From Deltaproteobacteria bacterium (GTDB lineage Bacteria; Myxococcota_A; UBA9160; UBA4427), in contig PBFW01000014.1 of NCBI GenBank assembly GCA_002719955.1, forward strand, positions 1 through 55,973: a stretch of DNA of 55,973 nucleotides. The letters are read 5' to 3'. Positions within the stretch are counted from its first letter, which is position 1. The number at the start of each line of letters is the position of its first letter. Both the position numbers and the translations under genes were made by a program. Positions 30,831 to 39,263 of this stretch are shown in pieces. The notes beneath the pieces are model-generated. The model searched no databases and was not told the DNA's origin. It worked only from the letters and a program-made list of their open reading frames with translations.

Positions 30831-31622
30831 ATGGCATCCAGCGAATCCGAACGGACCGCGATCGCAAAAGCGCTCGCACGAGCCGAGCGCACGGCCACCC
30901 CCATCGATCCTCTCCAGGCACGTTGGCCCGGGCTCGACGTTCACGATGCCTACGAGATCCAACGCGCAAATATCGAGAGCCGAGTCGCTGAGGGGGCCTT
31001 GATCCGGGGGCACAAGGTGGGACTCTCCTCGCGCGCCATGCAGGAGATGATGGGCGTAGACGAGTGCGACTACGGCCATCTGATGGACGATATGTTCGTC
31101 TTCGAGGGCGACACGATCGAGACGGCCGGTCTATGCCTGCCACGGGTGGAGGTCGAGGTGGCCTTCGTGCTAGGCCATGTCCTGCCCGGTCGAACCTGTC
31201 ATGTGGCGGACGTCCTGCGGGCAACCGAGTTCGTATTGCCCGCCCTCGAGATCATCGATAGTCGCATCCGCGACTGGAAGATCGGATTGGTGGATACGAT
31301 CGCGGACAACGCGTCGTCGTGTCGCGTCGTACTCGGTGGAAACCCCACTCGTCTGACCGATCTCGACGATCTGCGCCGGGTCGAGGCGCGCCTCGCCATC
31401 GACGGCAAAGAGGTCGCGCGCGGCTGCGCGGACGCGGTGCTGGGAAATCCCGCGAGCGCTGTCGCCTGGTTGGCACGCAAGCTTGACACGTTCGGGGTAT
31501 GCCTCAGCGAGGGGGATGTGATCCTACCAGGTTCCTGCACGCGGGCCTTCGATGCGGATCCCGGCTGCGTCGCCCGGGCAGAATTCGATGGATTGGGAGC
31601 CGTCGAGGTGGGCTTCGCCTGA
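30831..31622 (+). CDS. hsaE: 2-hydroxypenta-2,4-dienoate hydratase, HsaE/BphH/MhpD-like
   Basis: A 263-residue FAH-related hydratase that adds water to the 2-hydroxydienoate released by HsaD, giving a 4-hydroxy-2-oxoacid. Landmarks are the LDVHDAYEIQRANI helix, GHKVGLSSRAMQ, the metal site VEVEVAFVLG, EIIDSRI, and VLGNPASAVAWLA. The ATG directly follows the hsaD TGA with no gap, so translation is coupled. The aldolase and acetaldehyde or propionaldehyde dehydrogenase that normally follow (HsaF, HsaG) are absent from the window. Confidence 0.92.
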   Translation: MASSESERTAIAKALARAERTATPIDPLQARWPGLDVHDAYEIQRANIESRVAEGALIRGHKVGLSSRAMQEMMGVDECDYGHLMDDMFVFEGDTIETAGLCLPRVEVEVAFVLGHVLPGRTCHVADVLRATEFVLPALEIIDSRIRDWKIGLVDTIADNASSCRVVLGGNPTRLTDLDDLRRVEARLAIDGKEVARGCADAVLGNPASAVAWLARKLDTFGVCLSEGDVILPGSCTRAFDADPGCVARAEFDGLGAVEVGFA

Positions 31623-31640
31623 GCAGCACCCTCGCCGCTC

Positions 31641-32153
31641 CTACTCGTGCTCGGGCTGCGGTTGCGCAAGCCCGGGGAGGGGCAGGCGCGGATTGCCCTC
31701 GATCGCGAGGCTCCACTCGGTCCGATTGCGTCGCTTCGCGATCCGCCAACACCCCTCCCGAAGCAAGAAGACATCGTCGTAAAGCAGACCCAATGCCGAC
31801 TGTGCTGCTTCCCCATCGTCCCCGCGATGAAATTGCAATACGTTGATACACCAGGTCTGGCAGGTCGCCGTGGAACCATCCTCGGAGAGGTCGACGATCG
31901 CGGGGCCGAAATAATGGGAGAGCGCAAAGAGCCCCGGTGTGACCTGCGCAAGCCAGGCGACGCCCTCCTCCCGTGTGCGCGTGGGCTCTCCACCGTAGGT
32001 GATCGTCGCATCCGGATGAAAACAGCCGCGAATTCGCTCGAAGTCTCGCTCGTCGACACCGCGACCGTAATCGTTGATCACTCGCTGGATCGCCCGCTCC
32101 GCGGCCATCTGTCGCCAGATCACGGGGTCGAAGCCGGAATTCGTATCTCGCAT
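31641..32153 (-). CDS. Second SnoaL/NTF2-fold protein
   Basis: A 170-residue SnoaL_4-type protein: AAERAIQRVINDYGRGVDERDFERI, then CFHPDATITYGGE, a central LSHYFG and WRIAKRRNRTEW. This is the helix plus curved-sheet layout of polyketide cyclase or ketosteroid isomerase-like proteins. It converges with hsaE (18 bp) and is divergent from the GST. ATG 32153 has AAGGA eight bases upstream. Substrate unknown; association with hsa genes favours a role in steroid or polycyclic turnover. Confidence 0.83.
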   Translation of the reverse strand: MRDTNSGFDPVIWRQMAAERAIQRVINDYGRGVDERDFERIRGCFHPDATITYGGEPTRTREEGVAWLAQVTPGLFALSHYFGPAIVDLSEDGSTATCQTWCINVLQFHRGDDGEAAQSALGLLYDDVFLLREGCWRIAKRRNRTEWSLAIEGNPRLPLPGLAQPQPEHE

Positions 32154-32215
32154 GTCGGGGATCCTTCGAATCAGGGCGTTATAGTCATGGTACCCACAAA
32201 GGGACGGAGCGCTCC
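32154..32215. promoter_or_regulatory. Compact divergent promoter between SnoaL-2 and GST
   Basis: In 62 bp, TATAGT (32180-32185) is a good plus-strand -10 for the GST, and the overlapping minus-strand reading gives TATAAC as a -10 for the SnoaL gene. The two -10 elements share bases, so simultaneous use should be mutually exclusive. No convincing -35 is visible on either side, suggesting activator dependence. Confidence 0.4.
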
Positions 32216-32926
32216 ATGATCGACTACTACGGCTATATCACGACCATGAGCTGGCGGGCGGTCATCGCCCTCGAAGAGTTGGAACTTCCCTACCGAGCCC
32301 ATTCCATCGTGCTCGGAAAAGGCGAGCAGAAGAGCCCGGAGCATCTCGCACGCAATCCCTTTGGTCGGGTCCCGGTCATCGTCGATCACGATCCCGGTGG
32401 AGGAAAGGGTGGCGACGACCCGGTCACGGTCTTCGAGTCCGGAGCCATCCTCCTGTATCTGGCCGACAAGACCGGTCGCTTGAAACCGAAGGATCCGGAT
32501 GGGGCCGGCGAGTTCTACAGATGGTTCTTCTGGATCGTGACCGGCTACGGTGCCGCCCTCGGCGAATCCTCCGAATTCAACGAAGAAGAACGCTTCCGAC
32601 TCTTCTCCTCCAGTGGCGAGTATGAGCAAGCGGTCTATACGCGTTTTTGCGATGCCAGCCGCGCGGCCCACGCCGAACTCGACCGACATCTCGCAGATCG
32701 CGATTATATCTGCGGCGACTATTCGATGGCCGACATCGCGGCGCTCGGCTCCACCGTCCCCTATCGACTACACGGCGTCGCGGACCTCTCGGTCTACCCC
32801 CACCTGTCGCGATGGTACGAACGTCTACGGAACCGACCCGCCGTCGAACGGGCATTGGCGGTAGGCCATGATTCCGGCTCGGTGTTGCCGGAGTATTACC
32901 GCAAGGCACTCTTCGATGAGACCTGA
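32216..32926 (+). CDS. Glutathione S-transferase
   Basis: A 236-residue soluble GST. The thioredoxin-fold N-terminal half has MSWRAVIALEELELPY, the conserved cis-Pro in FGRVPVIVD, and the gamma-glutamyl binding ESGAILLYLAD. The C-terminal helical domain includes YICGDYSMADIAALG, the N-capping box of GSTs. A short insertion at about 60-70 (DPGGGKGGDDP) is unusual. In this setting it may detoxify epoxide or quinone intermediates. Confidence 0.9.
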   Translation: MIDYYGYITTMSWRAVIALEELELPYRAHSIVLGKGEQKSPEHLARNPFGRVPVIVDHDPGGGKGGDDPVTVFESGAILLYLADKTGRLKPKDPDGAGEFYRWFFWIVTGYGAALGESSEFNEEERFRLFSSSGEYEQAVYTRFCDASRAAHAELDRHLADRDYICGDYSMADIAALGSTVPYRLHGVADLSVYPHLSRWYERLRNRPAVERALAVGHDSGSVLPEYYRKALFDET

Positions 32927-32959
32927 GATCGATGAGCCGAGTCCTCGCGCGGGAGAACG

Positions 32960-33763
32960 ATGATGAAACTCGAGGGGCGCAAGGCCATCGTCACGGGAGC
33001 CGCGCAGGGAATCGGACGAGGCATCGCCGAGGAATTGGCGCGGGCCGGTTGTGATGTCCTCGTCGGAGACCTCCTGGATCGACCGGAAACGGCTCTTGCG
33101 GCCTCCGAGACCCTTTCCGGGATCGAAGCGCTCGGGCGCAGGGCGCTGGCGGTGCAATGCGACGTGCGCCTTGAGGAGGACTGCGAAGCCCTCGTTCGCA
33201 CGGCGCGCGAGCAACTCGGGGGACTCGACATTCTCGTCTGTAACGCCGGCGTCATGCAGATCGGTGGCGTCAGCGAGATCACGAGCGAGCAATGGAGACG
33301 GGTTCTCGACGTCAACCTGACGGGAACCTTTCAATGTTGCCGCGCCGCGCTCCCGCATATGCTCGAAGCGGCCAGCGGCGTCATCGTGAATATCGCCTCG
33401 ACGACCGGACTGCGCACCAGCGGCGAGCGGGTCGCCTACTCCTCGAGCAAATTCGGTGTCGTCGGCCTCACCCAGGCCCTCGCCTCCGAGGTCGCACCGA
33501 AGGGTGTCCGGGTCAATTGCGTCTGCCCCGCTTTCGTGCGCAGCGGGATGTCCGTCGGCGAGCTGATGCAGCAAACCGGCATCGAGGATCCCGCCCGGGC
33601 CGACGCCGCCTGGACGAAGCTGGGCGAGAAGACGGGGCCCCTCGGCCGCTCCGTTGAGCCCTCGGATATCGGACGTGCCGTTGTCTGGCTCTGCGAATCG
33701 GAGATGGTGGTCGGAATCGCATTGCCCGTCACCGGTGGCAACGGCCTCCCGGGACTGACCTAG
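32960..33763 (+). CDS. Short-chain dehydrogenase/reductase (classical SDR)
   Basis: A 267-residue NAD(P)-dependent oxidoreductase. Cofactor motif TGAAQGIG at about 13-20, Asp after the second strand (GDLLD) suggesting NAD preference, CNAG, the catalytic Ser in NIASTTG, and the YSSSK active site. The C-terminus lacks the usual GG-x-T-x(2)-DGG form but has PVTGGNGLPG. Start is ATG 32960 or 32963; the second is better spaced from GGAG. It lies 33 bp after the GST. Confidence 0.92.
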   Translation: MMKLEGRKAIVTGAAQGIGRGIAEELARAGCDVLVGDLLDRPETALAASETLSGIEALGRRALAVQCDVRLEEDCEALVRTAREQLGGLDILVCNAGVMQIGGVSEITSEQWRRVLDVNLTGTFQCCRAALPHMLEAASGVIVNIASTTGLRTSGERVAYSSSKFGVVGLTQALASEVAPKGVRVNCVCPAFVRSGMSVGELMQQTGIEDPARADAAWTKLGEKTGPLGRSVEPSDIGRAVVWLCESEMVVGIALPVTGGNGLPGLT

Positions 33764-33844
33764 CAACGAAGACGGGTCGAAGACCGGCGAGACGCTCGGT
33801 GATTCTCGCGACCACCCCCATCTGGGTGTGAGGGGCGTAAAAAA

Positions 33845-35059
33845 TCAGCCCGCCAGCACGAAGCTCTGCGGATCGATCCCGAGCGATACGCGACCGATCT
33901 CGGAATAACCGTTCTCGCGCACCAACAAGTGATTGGCCGCCACCGTAGAATCCCGAAATGCCCGCTCGAGCGGATGCGGCCGATAGAAGGCTTTCGATCC
34001 CGCCAGCGCGTGCATCGAGTCCGTCACCTCGTGAGCCGCATGAAAACCGTTGAGATTGCATTGCCGAAAGCGGCTGCGCAGATCGAGCGGGAGTTCGTCA
34101 CCCCGCAGCAGGACCTGCCACATCTCTTCGATCGTCTCGATCAGGAAGGCCCTCGCGGCATGCCAGATCGTCTCGGCCCGGCCGAGGCGCATCTGGAGCA
34201 GAGGGTCCTCCCGAATCAGGTTCTTCGTACCGTACGCGACCTTGGTGTTGGCGATCGCGCAGACCTCGTCGATCGCGCGGCGGGCGATCCCCATCGGCAC
34301 ACCCGCGACGTTGCACATGAGCATCATCCAGTAGGTGTAGAGGGGACCCACGGGCTCCGCGGGTTTGCTACCGCTCATTGCGCTCCCGACCACGCGTCGG
34401 GCGGGAACGAAGACATCGTGGATCTCGATATCGTTGCTGCCAGTGCCACAGAGACCGGTCGTGTGCCAGTTGTCGATGATCTCGACCTCATCGATGGGCA
34501 GGACCGCCGTGACCAGCTCCGGTCGACCTTCCGCATCCATCACGGGCTGGCCCTTCTGCGTCACCACGCAGGCCGGCTTGAACACAGCCGCGTGCCTACA
34601 GCAGCTCGCGAACGCCCAGCGACCCTTCACGCGATAACCGCCCTCCACGGCTTCGGCTTGGCCCGACGGAGTCGAAACCCCGGAAGCGAGCGAATCGGGA
34701 TCCGGGAAAAGCTCCTTCGCCAGGTCGAGCGGGATGCGCCCCGCGAAATAGCCCGCATCGGACCCGATCATGGCGACCCAGCCCGCCGATCCGTCCGCAA
34801 CCGAAATCGCCTCGATCACGTCGTATTGGGTAACCGGATCGGCTTCGAGTCCGCCCAGGGCAATCGGCATCGTCATGCGAAAGGCGCCGGCCCGTTGCAT
34901 CGCGCGCACGGCACGCGGCGTTACGCTGCAGGCCCTTTCGCCCTCCTCCGCATCTTCGATCAGGATCGGTGCGATCGCTTGTGCCGCCGCCCGAAGTTCC
35001 CCCACGCTCTCAGGAGGCTTCGATAAGACCAGGATCTCGTCTGCTTCTTTTTTCGTCAT
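33845..35059 (-). CDS. Second HsaA-like flavin-dependent monooxygenase (acyl-CoA dehydrogenase fold)
   Basis: A 404-residue paralogue of HsaA-type hydroxylases. Shared segments are MPIALGGLEADP, GSAGWVAMIG, the flavin region GRWAFASCCRHA, a WHTTGLCGTGSNDIE segment and MGIARRAID. It lacks the acyl-CoA dehydrogenase catalytic Glu context, so oxygenation with reduced flavin is more likely than dehydrogenation. ATG 35059 follows AGGAG at 11 bases. Substrate unknown; the divergent catabolic set suggests a related phenolic or steroid ring. Confidence 0.85.
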   Translation of the reverse strand: MTKKEADEILVLSKPPESVGELRAAAQAIAPILIEDAEEGERACSVTPRAVRAMQRAGAFRMTMPIALGGLEADPVTQYDVIEAISVADGSAGWVAMIGSDAGYFAGRIPLDLAKELFPDPDSLASGVSTPSGQAEAVEGGYRVKGRWAFASCCRHAAVFKPACVVTQKGQPVMDAEGRPELVTAVLPIDEVEIIDNWHTTGLCGTGSNDIEIHDVFVPARRVVGSAMSGSKPAEPVGPLYTYWMMLMCNVAGVPMGIARRAIDEVCAIANTKVAYGTKNLIREDPLLQMRLGRAETIWHAARAFLIETIEEMWQVLLRGDELPLDLRSRFRQCNLNGFHAAHEVTDSMHALAGSKAFYRPHPLERAFRDSTVAANHLLVRENGYSEIGRVSLGIDPQSFVLAG

Positions 35060-35478
35060 GGCCCGGAGAACTCCTGCGAAATAGAGGGAACTCAATCCTA
35101 GCAGGCCGCCGAACGCTTCCTCTGGCGCCCCCACTCGTCGAGGCGAGGTGACAAAGGGCCTGGCCAGCCCCCACCGCTGCGCGAGAAGGCCCTCAACCAG
35201 CTCACCGACCCGAGTCGCTTAACAGTCGAGCATCGATCTGAGTCGCCTCCGGGAAACAATCGCCGTGTCGGGGGGCCGGGTGTCGAACCGATTCCACCTG
35301 GGAAGCCACCTCTCTGCCCGCAACGGACCAGACGAGGGAGACGGAGGGAATCCGAGTCGACCTCTGTCGCACCCTCGTCGCGCTCATCGGCCTGGCGCTC
35401 TATGCGGGCGTTCCCACCGGAGCGATCGCGTATCTGGCGTTCAAGATCCTGAGCTGATTCCGGAGCGCGCGATCCGCT
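35060..35478. other. 419-bp gap with a hydrophobic open frame lacking a normal start
   Basis: No supported gene. On the plus strand, 35350-35457 stays open and would encode a 36-residue membrane-type peptide (LVALIGLALYAG, AIAYLAF, then a stop), preceded by GGAGGGA. The codon at the expected position is ATC, and no ATG, GTG or TTG is available in frame nearby. It could be a small membrane protein with a non-standard start, a gene remnant, or chance. Confidence 0.25.
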
Positions 35479-36801
35479 TCAGGCGCGTTCGAGCTTCACC
35501 CGCAATTCCTCGAATCCGTAGGTCCCCGGATGCAGCGTTCGCTGCGGCCGCTCCTCGAGATGAATCCCGCTCGTGCGCGCGAGCAGGATCCGGAACGCGC
35601 GGCGCCCTTCGAGCAGGGCGAGGTTTCTTCCGATGCACGCGTGTGGACCCACGGCGAAGGAGAGATCCCCCGTCTCCCCGCGATCGAGGCGAAGCTCATC
35701 GGCGGCCTCGTATTGATCCGGATCGCGATTCGCCGCACCGATGAAGAGCTTCAGCTGTGCATTCGTTGGAATCGTCTGTCCATGGATCTCGACCGCGCGC
35801 GTCGCCCGTCGGTCCGTCCACTGCACGGGCGACCAGAGGCGAAGAACCTCCGATGCGAAGGCATCGATCGAATCGGGATTCGCCCGGAGTTCGGCATAGA
35901 GTTCCGGCCGCTCACACAGAACTCGAACCCCGTTTCCCAGAAACGTCGCCGTCGTGTCGACCCCCGCCACGATCAAGGCGAGCCCCTGCAACAATATTTC
36001 GACTTCGCTCGCCTGCGACACGCCGTCTTCACCCGGCTCCATCGCCTCGATCAGCATGTCGAGGACATTTCCGCGGGGTGCGCGACGCTGCTGACGAACG
36101 ATCCCGTTCAAGAATGCGACGAATTCGACCAGACCCCGGCAGCCATCGAGTCGGCGAGGCGTCAACGCCGCTCCTCTTTGTTTCGCCCCCCGAAAAATCA
36201 ACCCCAGGAGTTCGCCGCCCAGACGCGGCCCCATCGCAGCACAGATCCGAACCGCACATTCAGCCTGGACCCACGTCCTGCGCCCGAAAGGTGCAGCTTG
36301 CTCCCCGGGCTCGGGCTGTGCAAAAAAGACGCTCAAGAGGTCGAGCGCCCAGCGACGAAGGTCCGGTTGGCGTTCGGGCGGCACACTCAGGATCTCGGCG
36401 ATCGCCGAGACCGGAATCGCCTGACACCAGGCGGGCACGAGATCCCCACCGCCCCGCTCGATCAGCGCGTCGAGACTGGAGGCTGCGACGCGCTCGATCC
36501 CGGGCGCGAGAACCTCGATCGCACGAGGCGTGAAAGCGGCGGCCATCACGCGGCGCAATCGGTCGTGGGGCTCGCCGTCACGGTGGACCATCATGGCGGG
36601 CGTCACATTCGGACTCATCGACGAAGAGAAGGTGACGGAATCTGCGAGTACGGCGCGGACATCGTCGTAACGACTGAGCACGAAGGTCCGATCCCAAGCG
36701 GGCGGCCGATAGATTGGCGCCTCGTCCCTGAGGCGCGCATAACCCGCCCAGGGTTCTTCTTCGCGCGCGAGTTCTTCGAGCGTCGGTAGAGGATTCGTCA
36801 T
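35479..36801 (-). CDS. Cytochrome P450
   Basis: A 440-residue soluble bacterial P450 (class I type), a haem monooxygenase. The I-helix oxygen-activation motif is AGVDTT at 279-284, the ExxR is in SEVLRLWSP at about 318-321, and the haem ligand is Cys389 in FAVGPHACIGRN. Start ATG 36801 has AGGAG seven bases upstream; ATG 36816 is possible. A segment at about 160-225, rich in Gly and Arg, is longer than usual. No ferredoxin or reductase gene is adjacent. Hydroxylation of a steroid, terpene or fatty acid is a reasonable guess only. Confidence 0.95.
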   Translation of the reverse strand: MTNPLPTLEELAREEEPWAGYARLRDEAPIYRPPAWDRTFVLSRYDDVRAVLADSVTFSSSMSPNVTPAMMVHRDGEPHDRLRRVMAAAFTPRAIEVLAPGIERVAASSLDALIERGGGDLVPAWCQAIPVSAIAEILSVPPERQPDLRRWALDLLSVFFAQPEPGEQAAPFGRRTWVQAECAVRICAAMGPRLGGELLGLIFRGAKQRGAALTPRRLDGCRGLVEFVAFLNGIVRQQRRAPRGNVLDMLIEAMEPGEDGVSQASEVEILLQGLALIVAGVDTTATFLGNGVRVLCERPELYAELRANPDSIDAFASEVLRLWSPVQWTDRRATRAVEIHGQTIPTNAQLKLFIGAANRDPDQYEAADELRLDRGETGDLSFAVGPHACIGRNLALLEGRRAFRILLARTSGIHLEERPQRTLHPGTYGFEELRVKLERA

Positions 36802-36875
36802 GGGACTCTCCTGCATACCGTAGCCACCCTGCGAAGCGATCGGTATGCTCGCCAACACTCGAGCAGGACGCGTCG

Positions 36876-38816
36876 GTGATGGGCCTCGGGTGGATTCGGG
36901 CGAGAAACGACGACGAGAGAGAGAGCGCGGCTCCTGTGGATTCAATGCAAGGCGTGATGCCCGTTCAGCCGATCACCGATCTCGCATTGTGGCTGCGGTT
37001 CCTCTCGGGCTCTGCGGTCGTGCTCTGGTTACCCGGCTATCTGCTCGCGGGCCGACATATGCGATTTCGGCCCGCTCCGACCCGGCATGTGATCTCCGCC
37101 TCGATCGGGCTCGTACTCCTCCCGCTCTGGGCCCAGTTCATGAGCCCATTCGGCCTCGGCGTGCGCCCACTCCAGTATCTGCCCGCCGTCCTGATCGCCA
37201 CCGCTGCAATCGGCACGACCGAAATCGCGCGCCGTCTCGCGGGCGCGATCGACGCAGAAGAGCCGAGCGCACCCTGGGAGGGGGCCACACTCGTGGCGGC
37301 TGTCGCTCTCGGGATGGGCGCGATCGTCGCTGGATTCGGGGAATTCGTCGTTCCACCGACAACCCACGACGCCGCAAACCACGCGTTCATGACCCTACGG
37401 GTCACGGAGACCGGAACCGTACTCGCCTCCGAGGTCTTCGGCGCGCCCCACGGCGCGCCTTCACTCCCCTACGCGATGGGGCAACATGCGATCGCGTCCA
37501 TGCTCGCCCAGGTCTCCGGCCTCGCACCCTATCTGAGCGTTTGGTTCCTGGCTTTGTCGACGGTCGCCCTGCTTCCGATCTGTCTGTCGATCGCCTGGAG
37601 TGAGTGGCGGCTGCCCGCGGCGACGATCGCCCTCGCCGTCCTCTTCGCGGCAGCCAATCCCTATGTTCCGAGCCGGCTCTTGTGGTGGGGCCTCTTCGGC
37701 AACGCGATCGGTCTCTTCCTCGTTCCCATCAGCGCCCTCCTTCTCGACCGTTTCTGGTCCAACGCGACGGTCGAATCGGGCATCGCCGCGGGAGCCGCCT
37801 GCGGGTCCCTGATGCTGATCCACGGCTCCGAGCTCCCGACCGCTGGACTCATCGCGCTCACGACGATCCTGCTCCATCGCCGACCACCCGAGTGGAACGC
37901 AGCGGGTTGGGCCACCTTCATCGGAACCGGCGGGGTGTGTGGCTGGCATTTCCTGACCGCCGTCCTCCCGTCCTATCTCTCGGGTGGAATCAAGCAGGGG
38001 GATGGATTCATCGAAACCCTCGCCATGACGGGCGAGCACACCGTGAGCGTATTCGGCACCTGGCCCTCGCTACAAGCCGTCGGCTTGTTCGCGGTCGGCT
38101 TGGGGCTCTACGAAAAACGGATGAGGATCCCAACCCTCTTCACCCTCGCGATCGTCCTCGTGGTCACCACCCTTGCCCTCTGGCGAGATCCGATTTCGGA
38201 GTTGCTCACGACGCCCTACTACCGACAGCCGGAGCGCGTGCGGTATCAGCTGATCTTCTTCGTCCCGCTATTGATCGGCTTCGCGCTCCATTGGATCTGG
38301 ATCCAGGTCAAGGCCGAAACCTGGCCACGCATGAGCCGAGTCATCGTCGCCCTCGGTGTCGTCTCCGCGCTCCTTCTTCCCGAACTCCCGCAGATCGCCA
38401 AGGGCTATGAGACGAAGAAGACGCTCGCGCCCTTCGGTCCGGCGGATTTCGAACACGCTCAGAAAATCGCCGACTACGTGCAGCCTGGAGAATGGGTCCT
38501 CAATCAGTTCTTCGATGGAAGTTCATGGGCAATGCATATCAGCGGGCGGCCCTTTCTGGTCCCGACCGGCTGGCTGCTCAGGGACCTCCGCGGGCGTTCC
38601 AACAAGAAGATCCTGCAACGAGTTTTGCGGGGAATGCCGCTCAAAGGCCTCGATGGACTCGATAAACGCTTCCGTTATCTCTACGTCTCGGATCTGCGAA
38701 CCGGAAGGCCACACGGTTTCACGCGCGCGCGCGCCGACAAGCATCCATCATTCGAAGAGGTGCTGGTGGGGAAACACTCGACGCTCTACCGAATCCTACG
38801 TCCCGACGAGCGCTGA
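36876..38816 (+). CDS. Large polytopic membrane protein, GT-C glycosyltransferase-like
   Basis: A 646-residue protein with about 12 membrane segments followed by a soluble C-terminal domain (about 530-646). The first large loop contains PPTTHDAANHAFM, where the Asp after the histidine resembles the acidic catalytic loop of GT-C glycosyltransferases that use polyprenyl-linked sugars. The family resembles DUF6541-type proteins. GTG 36876 (AGGA seven bases upstream) or ATG 36879 starts it. It is divergent from the P450 and next to a GT2/DUF2304 cassette, so a surface-glycan role is likely. The assignment is inference. Confidence 0.7.
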   Translation: MMGLGWIRARNDDERESAAPVDSMQGVMPVQPITDLALWLRFLSGSAVVLWLPGYLLAGRHMRFRPAPTRHVISASIGLVLLPLWAQFMSPFGLGVRPLQYLPAVLIATAAIGTTEIARRLAGAIDAEEPSAPWEGATLVAAVALGMGAIVAGFGEFVVPPTTHDAANHAFMTLRVTETGTVLASEVFGAPHGAPSLPYAMGQHAIASMLAQVSGLAPYLSVWFLALSTVALLPICLSIAWSEWRLPAATIALAVLFAAANPYVPSRLLWWGLFGNAIGLFLVPISALLLDRFWSNATVESGIAAGAACGSLMLIHGSELPTAGLIALTTILLHRRPPEWNAAGWATFIGTGGVCGWHFLTAVLPSYLSGGIKQGDGFIETLAMTGEHTVSVFGTWPSLQAVGLFAVGLGLYEKRMRIPTLFTLAIVLVVTTLALWRDPISELLTTPYYRQPERVRYQLIFFVPLLIGFALHWIWIQVKAETWPRMSRVIVALGVVSALLLPELPQIAKGYETKKTLAPFGPADFEHAQKIADYVQPGEWVLNQFFDGSSWAMHISGRPFLVPTGWLLRDLRGRSNKKILQRVLRGMPLKGLDGLDKRFRYLYVSDLRTGRPHGFTRARADKHPSFEEVLVGKHSTLYRILRPDER

Positions 38817-38825
38817 GCCCGAACC

Positions 38826-39263
38826 TCAATCTCGCAACGGAGAACTCCGCTCGACCGGAGAAAGATCCGCGGCCTCGTCCTGAAAAGCGCGCAGGATCGC
38901 GACCTCCTGGGCGAGTTCCTTCAGCTGGCCGCTGGTCTTCGACAGACGGACCGCGAAGCTCAAACAGAGCAGCACGAGGCAGACTTCCCCCAGAAAGAAG
39001 AGCGTCGAGCTGGGCGTCCATGCACCGATCATCCGCGTGATCGCATTGAGCATCCCCGGTACCACGCTCACCAGGGCGAGCCCCAGAGAAATCGCGATCC
39101 AAACCGGTGTGTGCTCCTCGCGGAGGGATCGCCGACGCACCAGCCACAAGACGATCGCGATCAGGCAGAGACTCCCGGCGACAGCGAGAATTCGAGTGGC
39201 GTCCGATTCGGGCGCGCTCAGAAAGAGCCCACGGATCCGATCGAGTTCAATTTGCTGATTCAT
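38826..39263 (-). CDS. DUF2304-family membrane protein
   Basis: A 145-residue protein with three or four membrane helices and a C-terminal coiled-coil-like helix (RLSKTSGQLKELAQEVAIL). This matches DUF2304, small membrane proteins nearly always encoded beside a DPM1-like GT2, as here. It likely assists the glycosyltransferase at the membrane. ATG 39263 overlaps the glycosyltransferase stop by one base (TGATG). Confidence 0.82.
   Translation of the reverse strand: MNQQIELDRIRGLFLSAPESDATRILAVAGSLCLIAIVLWLVRRRSLREEHTPVWIAISLGLALVSVVPGMLNAITRMIGAWTPSSTLFFLGEVCLVLLCLSFAVRLSKTSGQLKELAQEVAILRAFQDEAADLSPVERSSPLRD

Noticed and set aside
33764..33844. Intrinsic terminator between the SDR and HsaA-like genes
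   Set aside because: CACCC and GGGTG can pair and an A-run follows on the plus strand, but the T-run on the minus strand precedes rather than follows the stem.
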